Positions 17,520 to 26,696 are shown, counted from the first letter of the stretch. The stretch: 64,000 bases of DNA from Syntrophomonas_A sp050258735 (GCA_050258735.1 JBLMZJ010000113.1:1-64000), one strand, 5' to 3'. Numbers and translations are program-made. Notes: generated by a model not told the origin, from the letters alone.

Positions 17520-19517
17520 TTAGTTCCCGCCGTTGGCGGTATCAAGGGCTTCTCTATAATAATCCCGGCACTGCATACAGTTTTGACAGTCCTTGTTACA
17601 GTATAATGTATATTGGTAAAATTCAGCATCTATTTTTATGCTCTCTAACACTGACGCGGGGCCACCGCCGATCCGGTCAGGGGTCAGGGGGGAGCCGTCA
17701 ATATACGCAGCCAGCACCTGGCGGTAGATATTCGGATCAGACAGGGTAACCCGGCCAGATAATTTCAGTTCGTCATATAGTCCCGCATACAGGTATAAAT
17801 GCTGGGGGAGAACCCAGGCGCCGGTCAGACGTATCCAGGGAAAGCGCTCGAGCATTTCCTGGCATAGGGAAAGCGGGTGGGAATCTGCATAGCTCATCTC
17901 GTAAAAATGTTGGATCCGCAAAGGGCACCCGGGCAGACACGATTCGTTGACTATCAAACGAAGATTGCCGCTAAATGTCTGACGCAGCGCCGCAAGGGCC
18001 GGTAGGTCCCGAACGATTCGGCTGGCCGGGACCACAGCATCGAAAACTCCCCGCAGGGGCAGAAGCTGCTGGGGAGAAGCTATGTCCATCAGAGTGGATG
18101 CCGTCAGGCTAATCTCGGGGATAGCCTCCTTGATCCGGCAGGCCATGGTCAGATTGGTGATTGTAGCACCGCGCAGGTCAACTTTATTCATCAATTCTTT
18201 CAGCTGGTTGATCACCTGTTTTACCGCCGAATCCAGAGGCTGTTTCAACAAAATCGGATTTATCAGCACCGAACAGGGCAGGTGGGATGACCTTATAAAA
18301 TCCTCGAGATAAACATCGGGCTGCGGCGGCCGGCCTGAACCCGGACCGCCCGGCAGAGGGAAGTAAACCTCTCGGGTCTCCCTGCCGAAATCATTTTTTA
18401 AATCTTTCCAGAAGCTTATGGGCTGATCTATGTATGGAATGACCCAGCGTTTAATCTTATCCTCTGGCGCAAGCCGGGTTTCGGTGCCGGGGGAGGGAAC
18501 CCGGGCTGTAAGTTTTCTAAGGCTGCTGTCAAAAACACTATCGTTGCTGACCGTAAAACTGAAGGGCTGGATTCTCATACGCAGCAGGGCGGCAGACTTA
18601 CACCCCCCGCTGCAGCTTCCGGCCCTTCGCCATGAACAATCCCGGCACTCTTTAAAAATGCCCAGGTCCCGGTAGGGCTGCAGGGTATTTCCCAGGACTT
18701 CCCGAACCTCGGCAGCAGTCAGGTGGTCTCCCAGGCTGCAATGACCAGTATGGGCCAGGGGGTAGCAGGAGATCATTGTGCCATCGGGAAGAATATCCGG
18801 AACCGGCCCACAGCAGGTCCCGATCAAGTTGCTTTCCTCGCCGAGGCTTTCCAGAAATCCTGAGGGGAACATACAGGGTACAAAACCGCAGTCAAAATCC
18901 ACTTTGACCCCTGCCTGCCGGGCCTGCTCGACAAAAGCCGCCGTCTGTGCACCTACCTGCGGATATGACCGGGGGGAAAGACTCTTATTGTTTTGGACGG
19001 AACAGGGGTGGGCGAGACCTAGCCTTATGCTGGGTTTTAAACCATAGGTCTCAACCAGGTCGAGCAGGAAGTCGATATCGGAGCGGGGCGAATGAATGGT
19101 GAAACCGGGAATGACCTTTTTGCCCAGCTTGCGAAAGACTTCGAACTGCCGGGGTTCTCCCGCTAAAATCCGCTCCTGCAGCAAATTGCAGTTGACCAGC
19201 ACTGAAAGGCGGTTACCTTGAATGCTTTCCAGGTAATCCAGGTTTTCATCAGATAACAGCCCGTTGGTAAATATCACCACGCGGAAACCTTCTGCCAGGC
19301 TGAGGTCAACCGCCCGGATAAAATCGGCATGGATTGAAGGCTCGCCTCCCAGCAATCGAACTTCGGGTATATTTGAGCGCTTCAGGAAATCGAGCACCCG
19401 TTCAAAAGTCGGCTGGTCCATGTTTTGAACTGCCAGTGGCAGTTCAGCCGGGATCTCTCGGGCAAAACAGAAGGAACATTGATTATTGCAGTTGAGAGTC
19501 ATGATGATATTAGCCAT
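17520..19517 (-). CDS. Radical SAM protein with U32-like C-terminal half (rSAM-B)
   Basis: About 665 residues. The radical SAM motif CNNQCSFC is very near the N-terminus (Cys 10, 14, 17), followed by RLLGGEP and a cysteine-bearing region at about 270-310 (GTCCG, CRDCSW, CSGGCK). The second half looks like a TIM-barrel of the peptidase U32/UbiU-UbiV type: IVNESCLPGCPLRIQHF is the telling stretch, and CNKDCQNCMQC near the end suggests another Fe-S site. A longer frame starts at 19547, but the ATG at 19517 has GGGAGGA 6 bases upstream and overlaps the PqqD stop as ATGGCTAA. The U32-like assignment is tentative. Confidence 0.82.
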   Translation of the reverse strand: MANIIMTLNCNNQCSFCFAREIPAELPLAVQNMDQPTFERVLDFLKRSNIPEVRLLGGEPSIHADFIRAVDLSLAEGFRVVIFTNGLLSDENLDYLESIQGNRLSVLVNCNLLQERILAGEPRQFEVFRKLGKKVIPGFTIHSPRSDIDFLLDLVETYGLKPSIRLGLAHPCSVQNNKSLSPRSYPQVGAQTAAFVEQARQAGVKVDFDCGFVPCMFPSGFLESLGEESNLIGTCCGPVPDILPDGTMISCYPLAHTGHCSLGDHLTAAEVREVLGNTLQPYRDLGIFKECRDCSWRRAGSCSGGCKSAALLRMRIQPFSFTVSNDSVFDSSLRKLTARVPSPGTETRLAPEDKIKRWVIPYIDQPISFWKDLKNDFGRETREVYFPLPGGPGSGRPPQPDVYLEDFIRSSHLPCSVLINPILLKQPLDSAVKQVINQLKELMNKVDLRGATITNLTMACRIKEAIPEISLTASTLMDIASPQQLLPLRGVFDAVVPASRIVRDLPALAALRQTFSGNLRLIVNESCLPGCPLRIQHFYEMSYADSHPLSLCQEMLERFPWIRLTGAWVLPQHLYLYAGLYDELKLSGRVTLSDPNIYRQVLAAYIDGSPLTPDRIGGGPASVLESIKIDAEFYQYTLYCNKDCQNCMQCRDYYREALDTANGGN

Positions 19518-19797
19518 TGGAATCCTCCCGGAGCAGCCATCCTTCATCTGCCCAGATCTGGAGCTGCTCCAGGGACCAATCCTGACAGCAGTCTCCCCGG
19601 CTTCTGATCACCGCTTTCATAACCGGGGCAGCCCGCTCCACACTATGACAGCGGGAGAGAAGATCCCAGAGCGCAGCCTCGGGATATTCCAGAAAAGACT
19701 GGCGGCCGCTCGCTGGGTCGATCAGCAGGATGCCGTTTTCCTCCACTGCCCAGGTCATACCTGGCCGGGAGATATAGCGATAACTAGCCTCAGACAT
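19510..19797 (-). CDS. PqqD-like leader-binding protein
   Basis: A small protein of about 95 residues with the PqqD/RRE layout: strand-rich front (WAVEENGILLIDPASGRQ), SFLEYPEAALWDLL, then helices to LEQLQIWADEGWLL. PqqD proteins hold the leader of a precursor and present it to a radical SAM/SPASM partner. A GTG at 19806 is possible, but the ATG at 19797 has GGAG 8 bases upstream. It overlaps the rSAM-A stop by 8 bases (ATGTCTGA) and its own stop overlaps the rSAM-B start by 8 bases. Such paired overlaps imply coupled translation. Confidence 0.78.
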   Translation of the reverse strand: MSEASYRYISRPGMTWAVEENGILLIDPASGRQSFLEYPEAALWDLLSRCHSVERAAPVMKAVIRSRGDCCQDWSLEQLQIWADEGWLLREDSNG

Positions 19798-21160
19798 CGA
19801 TTCCACTCCAATCAGTCAATAGATCGCTGGGGTAAAAGACCAGTTTCTCTAGATCCTTGCGGCAGGCGCAAAGCATTTCGGCCTGGGAGCGGCAGCCGAT
19901 GTCGTTCAGCAGCTGGCCTACCGTGATTATCCTAGTCTGGATGCAGAAGTCATCATAGACTTCCGGGCAGCCTGGGTAGGAATGGCTAACCCGGCATCCT
20001 CCCGCACAGCAGAATCGGGCTATACAATGTCCGCAGCGAAGGGGGTGGCCGCCTGTCAATGCTCTGACCCGGTCAATACTTTTATCATTGATGACCGGTT
20101 CACCCGGCTTATTTATATATCCATAGTTGAGGTCCAGTCCGCGCTGTACCCAATCATCCTCCAATAGGTAACAGCCGTTCACGCGGCCTTCTGGGGTAAC
20201 AATAAGGGTATCCCGTCCCAGGGGGCAGAAGCAGTGACGCGGGCCGCTGCTGTCTGCTGCCGCATAAACCGGGGTGATGCCGGCGGAGCGCAGCAGATAG
20301 CTGGCATTAAGATAAGCGGCAGCGAAATACCAGGGGTCGGGAGCCTGCAGTCCTCCGGAATCATGGAGGGGGCTGGCTTGCATACTTTCAAAAGAAATGC
20401 TGGACGGATGAAAATTCTTAGCCAGCCAGGCGGCGATGGTATCCATTCGTCCTACGCTGTCCTGACTTACGCAGACCCGGAGGCAGAGTTCAGCTCCTGA
20501 GCGGCTTAAAGCCAGGATATTACGGGCAGCCAGGTCATAAGAACCCCCGCCTCCGGCCAAGGGCCGCTGGCGATTTTGGATATCCGGGGTGCCGTCCAGG
20601 GAAACAACGATGCTGTCTAAATAATCTGCGGCAAAGGTGCAGTACTTTTCATCAAAGCAGGCGTTGGTAGATACCTCGAAATGGGTTTTCAGCCCAAAGC
20701 GACCCGCCTGATAACGGGCCCGATGGACAGCGGCTTCGATGACCTGGGGTGCGCAAAATGGTTCGCCGCCAAAAAAATGGACTTCCAGTGTAGGCTTCTT
20801 GGCGTCTAGTGTAAGTTCCAGCATCCAGTCGACTGCTGCTGCCGCCAGATCCAAATCCATGGTTGTACCATCGCAGTTCTGTACAGCGCCAAAGTTGCAG
20901 TAAAGGCAGTTAAGGTTGCATTTTCTGGTGGTGATCAAGCCCAGGAATCGTGGCTTCAGGTTCCCTTGATGCGGGCCGGGAATATCTTGGGGGGTGTGAT
21001 CGAGTAGATGAAACAATTCCAGAAGATCAGGCGTCTTACAAATGCTGACGCCCTCCTTAAGGGCAGCTGCCGCAGATTTATTCAAGAGTGCTGTAATACC
21101 ATGCAAAGGCGCATGCAGCAGCCATTTGTCGGCTACTGGAACGGCAAAGACCGATTCCAT
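19790..21160 (-). CDS. Radical SAM/SPASM maturase (rSAM-A)
   Basis: A 456-residue radical SAM enzyme with CNLNCLYC (Cys 81, 85, 88), HFFGGEPF and a SPASM domain near the C-terminus (RCGHC, ARFCCAGGCRVSH, CPEVYDDFC). The first 60 residues (KWLLHAPLHGITALLN) resemble the front of rSAM-D, suggesting paralogy and a leader-binding role. It follows the Tat-like PqqD gene by about 20 bases and is coupled to the small PqqD gene. The reaction and target residues are unknown; a thioether or other Cys-centred modification of the WD40 tail is my inference. Confidence 0.9.
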   Translation of the reverse strand: MESVFAVPVADKWLLHAPLHGITALLNKSAAAALKEGVSICKTPDLLELFHLLDHTPQDIPGPHQGNLKPRFLGLITTRKCNLNCLYCNFGAVQNCDGTTMDLDLAAAAVDWMLELTLDAKKPTLEVHFFGGEPFCAPQVIEAAVHRARYQAGRFGLKTHFEVSTNACFDEKYCTFAADYLDSIVVSLDGTPDIQNRQRPLAGGGGSYDLAARNILALSRSGAELCLRVCVSQDSVGRMDTIAAWLAKNFHPSSISFESMQASPLHDSGGLQAPDPWYFAAAYLNASYLLRSAGITPVYAAADSSGPRHCFCPLGRDTLIVTPEGRVNGCYLLEDDWVQRGLDLNYGYINKPGEPVINDKSIDRVRALTGGHPLRCGHCIARFCCAGGCRVSHSYPGCPEVYDDFCIQTRIITVGQLLNDIGCRSQAEMLCACRKDLEKLVFYPSDLLTDWSGIDV

Positions 21161-21180
21161 TTAAAAAACCCCAACTTCCC

Positions 21181-21627
21181 CTATAAGTCCGGACTATTCC
21201 CGGGAACACAAACACCGATGCGGACCAGATCAAGAAAAAGGTTCCTGGTAAAGTCAAAGCTCTTTTCCTCATCCCAGGTCATATATTCAGCCAAATGGCC
21301 GGCGATTTCTGCCAGGGGCAGTATGCCATTGAACAGGTTGAATACATACAGGTTAGCACGATCCGTGGCAATAAGCCTTATATCCTGGTCTTTCCCCGGT
21401 TTGCGTGCAAAAATATATTCATCATCAACTGTTATGAATATTTCTTTTATGATCAGCGGCTTGACCTGTGCCATAGTTTCATCGGGCAGTTGGGGGAGAT
21501 CTGCCAGGCTAAGCTGAGGCAGACCGGATAATTCATCAACAAGTGCTGATATTTGCCCGACCAGACTCTTAAAAAAACCGCGCCGGCTCGCCACCGGGCC
21601 GCCTGAGGAAGTGCGCCTGGATTTCAT
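21181..21627 (-). CDS. PqqD-like protein with twin-arginine-like N-terminus
   Basis: A 148-residue protein, first gene of the maturation cluster. Residues about 70-145 fit a PqqD fold: RLIATDRANLYVFNLFNG, then AEIAGHLAEYM, and FTRNLFLDLVRIGVCV. The front has SRRGFFKSLVG, which resembles a Tat motif, but no hydrophobic stretch follows, so export is doubtful. It may mimic the RRSFI leader of the WD40 protein or bind the same machinery. The ATG has AAGGATC just upstream. The promoter of the cluster should lie in 21628-21735; I found no clear -35/-10. Confidence 0.7.
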   Translation of the reverse strand: MKSRRTSSGGPVASRRGFFKSLVGQISALVDELSGLPQLSLADLPQLPDETMAQVKPLIIKEIFITVDDEYIFARKPGKDQDIRLIATDRANLYVFNLFNGILPLAEIAGHLAEYMTWDEEKSFDFTRNLFLDLVRIGVCVPGNSPDL

Positions 21628-21735
21628 GATGATCCTTCCTATACATTTTTCTAAGCATTATATTAACAGGATGGAAAAACAAGTTTTTTTGAGTATAGCC
21701 TATTAAATTTCCGTTAACAATGGTCATAGCCAGCG

Positions 21736-21957
21736 TTGGTTGCCCCAGACCAATAGGATGCATCTGGGGAGCACTCGCGCCTCGTCACTCATAGCCGCAT
21801 CGGTGGCGGCGATTTCTACCAGAGTGATAGTTCGCCAGGAGCTTGCCATAGATGTCACGGTCCGTTTCGGTGCATACCTGCAAAGTTCACGGACATCTCT
21901 GATGCAGTTCCCGGGTAACGGTAATCTAACGGGGTGATGATCACCAGCTTGAGTTGC
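21736..21957 (-). pseudogene. Decayed copy of the queE 3' end
   Basis: This 222-bp stretch aligns on the same strand with the last ~230 bp of queE (26030-26265). Shared blocks include GGTTGCCCCAG, TGCATCTGGGGA, CGTCACTCATAG, CACGGTCCGTTTC, ATCTCTGATGCA and GATCACCA. There are several small gaps, including one of about 11 bp, so the frame is broken. The rest of 21628-22025 is AT-rich with nothing else I recognise. Confidence 0.88.
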
Positions 21958-22025
21958 GAAAGGTATTGAAATTATATGTTTGAGGGGCGACCAAAAGACG
22001 GGTTCTAATAGTATTGTTATGGAGA

Positions 22026-23021
22026 CTACTTACTAGACTTGAACCCCTTATGCATTGCGGATAGGGTCAACTCCAGACCCAGGGCATAACCTGCCATGCA
22101 GTGGACGTCAAGCACCTTTTGATTGGAGTAGACCCTCCCCATTTGTTCTTGAAAGGCTTTAGCAAATTCGGGAATCAGGCGGGGGCAAAAGCGCAATTCT
22201 GTTCCGATATGGTGCAGACCTACGGTAGCATAAGGCAACGAGGGGATAACTGCTCTGGGCAGGTGAGTTTGTTCATTTTCCTGTAGTTCTACACCGGAAA
22301 CCGGATCATCGATATTGGCCATGCGGTGTAGATACATGGTCCGGCTGCCGGTGAGAGCCTTGCCCCGATGCCGGAGGTTGATACCGGTATAGCGCTGGGC
22401 CAGGTGTTTGCTGGCGACTGGGGGAGCGCCAAAGGTATATATAACGATCTGTTCCGGTGCAAAACCGTAATGCTCTATGAGCCGCAAGGCAAATAATACT
22501 GCGATACCGCCCCCGAGGCTGTGACCGCATAGATAAAACAGAGCCCGATTCCGCTTCTCTTCCTGTTCCAATACCTCTAATAGAGTCTCAGTATTTTCCG
22601 ATTGGCCAAAACTTATCAGCCCTGCCTGGGATTCCAAATGCTGTTCGAGGACGTACATGCCGTTATGCACCAGAAAATCCATGCCAGCTGCCCCTTCGGA
22701 AATCGGAAAAGACTGCAGACGAAAATCAAAGTCGCTTATCACATCAGCCAATGCATCAGTTCCCCGAAAAGCCAGGGCATATATCGTACGGTGGTCATGG
22801 GGACTCAGGGCAACCTCCTTTCTGGCCAGTAAGATCTGCAGGTTATCAACAAACATCTGGATACTTTCGAACCCAAGCGACTCCAAGGTATTTCTATAAT
22901 TCTGCTGGCGCTGATAACTATCTTTAGCTATGGCTGCGGAAAGTGCGGCCAAACAGGGACTGAATTCATGGAAGGCCCCTTGGTGAGATCCCCATAGCGG
23001 ATGTTTAAAAGTAGAAAACAT
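22026..23021 (-). CDS. Class 3 lipase family alpha/beta-hydrolase
   Basis: A 331-residue cytoplasmic hydrolase of the lipase class 3 type. LCGHSLGGGIAVLFALRL holds the nucleophile Ser 178 in GxSxG, and ALAFRGTD (about 83-89) is the family's oxyanion strand. Asp and His would come from the DDPVSG and LHHIGTE region near 240-275. No signal peptide is visible. AGGAGGG precedes the ATG. The gene follows the cNMP/SLC13 gene by 54 bases on the same strand and precedes the queE remnant. Substrate unknown; a link to the lipid part of the WD40 lipoprotein is only a guess. Confidence 0.85.
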   Translation of the reverse strand: MFSTFKHPLWGSHQGAFHEFSPCLAALSAAIAKDSYQRQQNYRNTLESLGFESIQMFVDNLQILLARKEVALSPHDHRTIYALAFRGTDALADVISDFDFRLQSFPISEGAAGMDFLVHNGMYVLEQHLESQAGLISFGQSENTETLLEVLEQEEKRNRALFYLCGHSLGGGIAVLFALRLIEHYGFAPEQIVIYTFGAPPVASKHLAQRYTGINLRHRGKALTGSRTMYLHRMANIDDPVSGVELQENEQTHLPRAVIPSLPYATVGLHHIGTELRFCPRLIPEFAKAFQEQMGRVYSNQKVLDVHCMAGYALGLELTLSAMHKGFKSSK

Positions 23022-23075
23022 TTTATCATCCCTCCTTTAAACTGCTGCGAATGGCAGTGCCTGACCCGGCCATAT

Positions 23076-25757
23076 TTACGAGATCAACCCGAGGTACTGC
23101 CAATAGGGGATACTTAATAACAGCGAGATGATCACCAGCAGGGCGTAGAAAAAAGCCAGATTCCTGCCCTGGCGATGGCCGAATGCCCGGCCTTCGGTGC
23201 TGAAAAAGGCAGTAAGATATGTAGGGGATTGATTTCGGAAAAAGAACGGGTCGCAGGATAACATTACTGTCAGGAGAAGTATCCAGGGGTGAACTCCGGA
23301 CTTTTGGACCAGTGGCAGGAGAAATATCATGATCAATGGAAACGCCAGGTCATCTCGAATTAAGAAACTGAACAATAGGCTTATTATTGCCAGAAAAACT
23401 ATTAGCAGATAGGGTGAAGAAATCAAAGGATGACAATAATGAAGCAAAGCCATTGCTATAGCAGGGCTTAACCCGATCTTATAAGACAGGGAGGAAAAAC
23501 TAAAGATGACCCCAATAAAAATAAAAAATGGCCAATCCAGGCTCTTCATGCTGTCAAAATCCAATACGCCGGTTAAAGCCAGAACAGCGAAACCGCTCAA
23601 CATGATCCAAATATCATCGATATGGTGTAGACCTTGTAATGCCATCAGGCATATTACAGATAGGATAACCACTAAAACGATCTTCTCGTTGCGGGTCATT
23701 TTGCCGAGGATGTCAAGCTGATCGTTCAGAAACCGTTTGGGCAAGGACCCGGTGGTTGCTTCTTTCCTACAGAATATAGATGCCCAGATAAAGATCCCAA
23801 GCGTGAAGACCAACAGAGCAGGCAGCGCGTAAATAAACCATGCTGACCAATCAACCTTGACACCGGGAGGGAACAGGCCCAGAGCCACGATGTTGGTATA
23901 GCTGCCGGTCAAAACAAAGGGAGCGGTAAAGCCGAAAAACATGGTAGCCAGTAAAACCATGGCCGCAGTTCCGTGGCTCCGGTCGGGCAAATGCATAGCT
24001 TTGGCCAAACTATGGGCCAGGGGAGACGATATAGATACCTTGGCCTGGCGGGATGGCAATAAACAATTAACCAGCAGACCACCCGCTGCCAACCCCATCA
24101 ATTGACCTATATAGCTTCGGGGAAAAAGCTTAACGATAAATAGCGACAATCGGTAGGCCAATCCAGAATTGGATACCGCGAGTCCCAAGGTCAGAATAAA
24201 GAGAAAACCTAACCAATAGGGATTGCTGAACCCGGCGAAGGCCTCCCGGGGAGTTGCCAAACCTAGTACTACCCAGGCCATAGCCATTAAGAGGGCTACC
24301 AAATAACCAGGTACTCGATTGAAGATCCACAGTATGATGGCAGCTACCGTAATGCCGGTAAACAACATACCTGGTCGCGACAGACCGGCCAGGGGTGTGC
24401 TTTCTGAGAAATAAGCCAGACTTCCTATTACCAAGAGTATCATTAATATGGAGCGGGGCAAGCCCTTGCCGGTTAGCATCAGCCGGGCATTTTGGGCCCA
24501 GGCTGCACTGCGGGCGGTAAAAAGCTGTTGTTGGGCCAGCTGGTACTGCCGATCACTCACTGAGCTGTCCGCCGGTTTCGAAAATAATTCACTGTTATCG
24601 GTCGTCGAGGATATGGCAAGTGCAGTGTGGAGATAATCCAGAGCATTTTGCCAATCGCCCAGCTGTTTGCACAGTGCTGCCGCCCGTTCATAAAGCGCGA
24701 TCATTTGTTCATTGGAAAAGCGGTTGTCGCCGCTGGACAGTGCGGCCTCCAGTTTGGCCCAGGCCAGGTAGGGGCAAAGGTCAAGGCAGCTATCCAGGAA
24801 TAGTATGAAGGTTTCATAATAGTTATATAAAAGCTCATTGGGGCAGGCTTCCAGCAGTTCGGGAAGTGAGCCCATGATAGCATCGTCCCGGGTGATTTCA
24901 TCAATGTTTTGTGTAATAAGTTCCAATACCTCAGTCCAGCGGGAGTTCATTGAATAAAGCTGCAATATTTTGAGTAAAAGATCATGTGATTTAAAGAAGG
25001 CTACTGCGCTGGAGATCAGGGCTTCCTTTTCCATCGGGTATTCGCGGCTGTATATTTCGGCCAGGATACCCCGGTAAGCTGGATTAACCAAAGGCAAGCC
25101 AGCTTTATTCAGATGAATGATATGCGGGTAGTCATCGGCATACTTACTAAGCTCATCAATCGGCTTATGCGAATCGCAGTATTCGGCTATAAAATCCCAT
25201 GATTCAGTAGGGACAACCGACTGAGCAAGAACAATATTGCGAACAATCGTGGGTAACTTGCCCAAATCCTCTGCCACCAGGTGCTGAGATATGCTGCGGG
25301 ATTGGTGCAGGTTTTCATTGGTCTGGACCAGACGGCGGGATATAAGACGCAGCAAATACTGCGCTATGGAAGGATAAGTGTCTGCCATGCGCTTAAAGGT
25401 ATAGTAATCGATTTGGTACAAATTCACGTCATCCAGGGCCAGAGCTACGGCAGAACGAGGCTCGCCAGTCAAAAGAGACATCTCCCCAAAGGTCTCGCCG
25501 CTCCCCAAGACCGCCAGGGAATACCGTGAGCCATCGCCGGCCACGGAAAGCAATTCGATATGTCCATCTAAAACTATGTACATATGGTCGCCGGCATCGC
25601 CCGCATTGAATAAAACCGATCCACCGGATAACGCTATTTCCTCCAGCCTTCCCAGGAGCCAAGCTTGTTCACTTATTGGTAAGCCTTGGAAAAGCTCGAT
25701 GTCCTTGGCCGGCATCTTGGCATATTCCTGAGGATGATTAACCGCCGGCTTATCCAA
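23076..25757 (-). CDS. Cyclic-nucleotide-binding domain fused to SLC13-type permease
   Basis: An 893-residue fusion. About residues 20-140 are a CRP-type cyclic nucleotide-binding domain, with phosphate-binding cassette FGEMSLLTGEPRSA (90-103). About 150-410 are helical and TPR-like (ALYERAAALCKQLGDWQNALDYL). From about 425 to the end are a dozen membrane segments of the SLC13/DASS/ArsB class, with LPSRQAKVSISSPLAHSLA and FVLTGSYTNIVALG as typical inner loops. This suggests an anion or dicarboxylate carrier gated by a nucleotide or similar ligand. No adenylate cyclase is in the window. It is the first gene of a long minus-strand run that leads into the lipase and maturation cluster. Confidence 0.85.
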   Translation of the reverse strand: MDKPAVNHPQEYAKMPAKDIELFQGLPISEQAWLLGRLEEIALSGGSVLFNAGDAGDHMYIVLDGHIELLSVAGDGSRYSLAVLGSGETFGEMSLLTGEPRSAVALALDDVNLYQIDYYTFKRMADTYPSIAQYLLRLISRRLVQTNENLHQSRSISQHLVAEDLGKLPTIVRNIVLAQSVVPTESWDFIAEYCDSHKPIDELSKYADDYPHIIHLNKAGLPLVNPAYRGILAEIYSREYPMEKEALISSAVAFFKSHDLLLKILQLYSMNSRWTEVLELITQNIDEITRDDAIMGSLPELLEACPNELLYNYYETFILFLDSCLDLCPYLAWAKLEAALSSGDNRFSNEQMIALYERAAALCKQLGDWQNALDYLHTALAISSTTDNSELFSKPADSSVSDRQYQLAQQQLFTARSAAWAQNARLMLTGKGLPRSILMILLVIGSLAYFSESTPLAGLSRPGMLFTGITVAAIILWIFNRVPGYLVALLMAMAWVVLGLATPREAFAGFSNPYWLGFLFILTLGLAVSNSGLAYRLSLFIVKLFPRSYIGQLMGLAAGGLLVNCLLPSRQAKVSISSPLAHSLAKAMHLPDRSHGTAAMVLLATMFFGFTAPFVLTGSYTNIVALGLFPPGVKVDWSAWFIYALPALLVFTLGIFIWASIFCRKEATTGSLPKRFLNDQLDILGKMTRNEKIVLVVILSVICLMALQGLHHIDDIWIMLSGFAVLALTGVLDFDSMKSLDWPFFIFIGVIFSFSSLSYKIGLSPAIAMALLHYCHPLISSPYLLIVFLAIISLLFSFLIRDDLAFPLIMIFLLPLVQKSGVHPWILLLTVMLSCDPFFFRNQSPTYLTAFFSTEGRAFGHRQGRNLAFFYALLVIISLLLSIPYWQYLGLIS

Positions 25758-26024
25758 AGTAATACCCCCAATAAACTATACGCCGAATAAATATTTCAGC
25801 TATTCTATATGGCTAAACCGCCTATACCCAATTATACATTTATCATTCCAGGCAAACAATAATTTTACATATATAATAGAAGAGAACAATTATAGGCATA
25901 AAAAAGATATGGAAAAGAAAATGGCTGAGAATCCGATTTGAGGCAATTTGCGGGGGGAGAAAAGCAACTATCGGGTAATTAAATGAAACACGGGGTTATA
26001 AGATTAGTGATTTAAAATTATATA

Positions 26025-26696
26025 TTACTTACGGTTGCCCCAGGCCAATACATGCATCTGGGGAAGTACCCGCACCCCGTCACTCATAGTCGCATCGTTG
26101 GCCACGATCTCCACCAGTGAACGATATTTGGCCAGGAGATTGCCATCGGTATCACGGTCCGTTTCATTACATGCTTGCAGGGCCATTGGGATTTTCGGAT
26201 ATCTCTGATGCAATTCCTGTGCATACTGGTAATCCTCCAGGGTGAGGATCACCATCTTGAGCTGCACCTTGCCCGGATGCCGCATGAAGGGTTCCAGATC
26301 GAGGTCCTGCATATACATGCCCGAACTGGGAGGTTTAGGTGAAAGGCTGATCATATCCACATGGCGCAGGCAGTCCTGCCAGATGGAACCCTGGGTCTCC
26401 ACCTGGATACTATAGCCGGAGGCACACAGTTCATGGATCAGTTCCCCCAGATCGTGTATGCAGGGATTTCCACCGGTGATGGTGACCGTCTTACAATGGG
26501 GGGCCAGGGAGCTTAGCTTCTTGACTATCGAGGGAGCCTTCATATGATTTACTTCCGGATCTTCAATTGCGTACAGGGTATCACACCAGCGACAGCGAAA
26601 ATCACAGCCCGCCAGACGGACAAACATGGTCCGCTGTCCAATATTTATTCCCTCACCCTGAATGGTGGGGCCAATGATTTCAACTACCGGATACAA
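26025..26696 (-). CDS. queE: 7-carboxy-7-deazaguanine synthase
   Basis: A 223-residue radical SAM enzyme of queuosine synthesis that converts 6-carboxytetrahydropterin to 7-carboxy-7-deazaguanine. QGEGINIGQRTMFVRLAGC leads to CDFRCRWC (Cys 31, 35, 38), and TITGGNPC follows. The start appears to be TTG at 26696 with GGAGG upstream. No other queuosine gene lies in the window, and I saw no preQ1 riboswitch in 26697-26881. A decayed copy of its 3' end lies 4.1 kb downstream on the same strand. Confidence 0.9.
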   Translation of the reverse strand: MYPVVEIIGPTIQGEGINIGQRTMFVRLAGCDFRCRWCDTLYAIEDPEVNHMKAPSIVKKLSSLAPHCKTVTITGGNPCIHDLGELIHELCASGYSIQVETQGSIWQDCLRHVDMISLSPKPPSSGMYMQDLDLEPFMRHPGKVQLKMVILTLEDYQYAQELHQRYPKIPMALQACNETDRDTDGNLLAKYRSLVEIVANDATMSDGVRVLPQMHVLAWGNRK

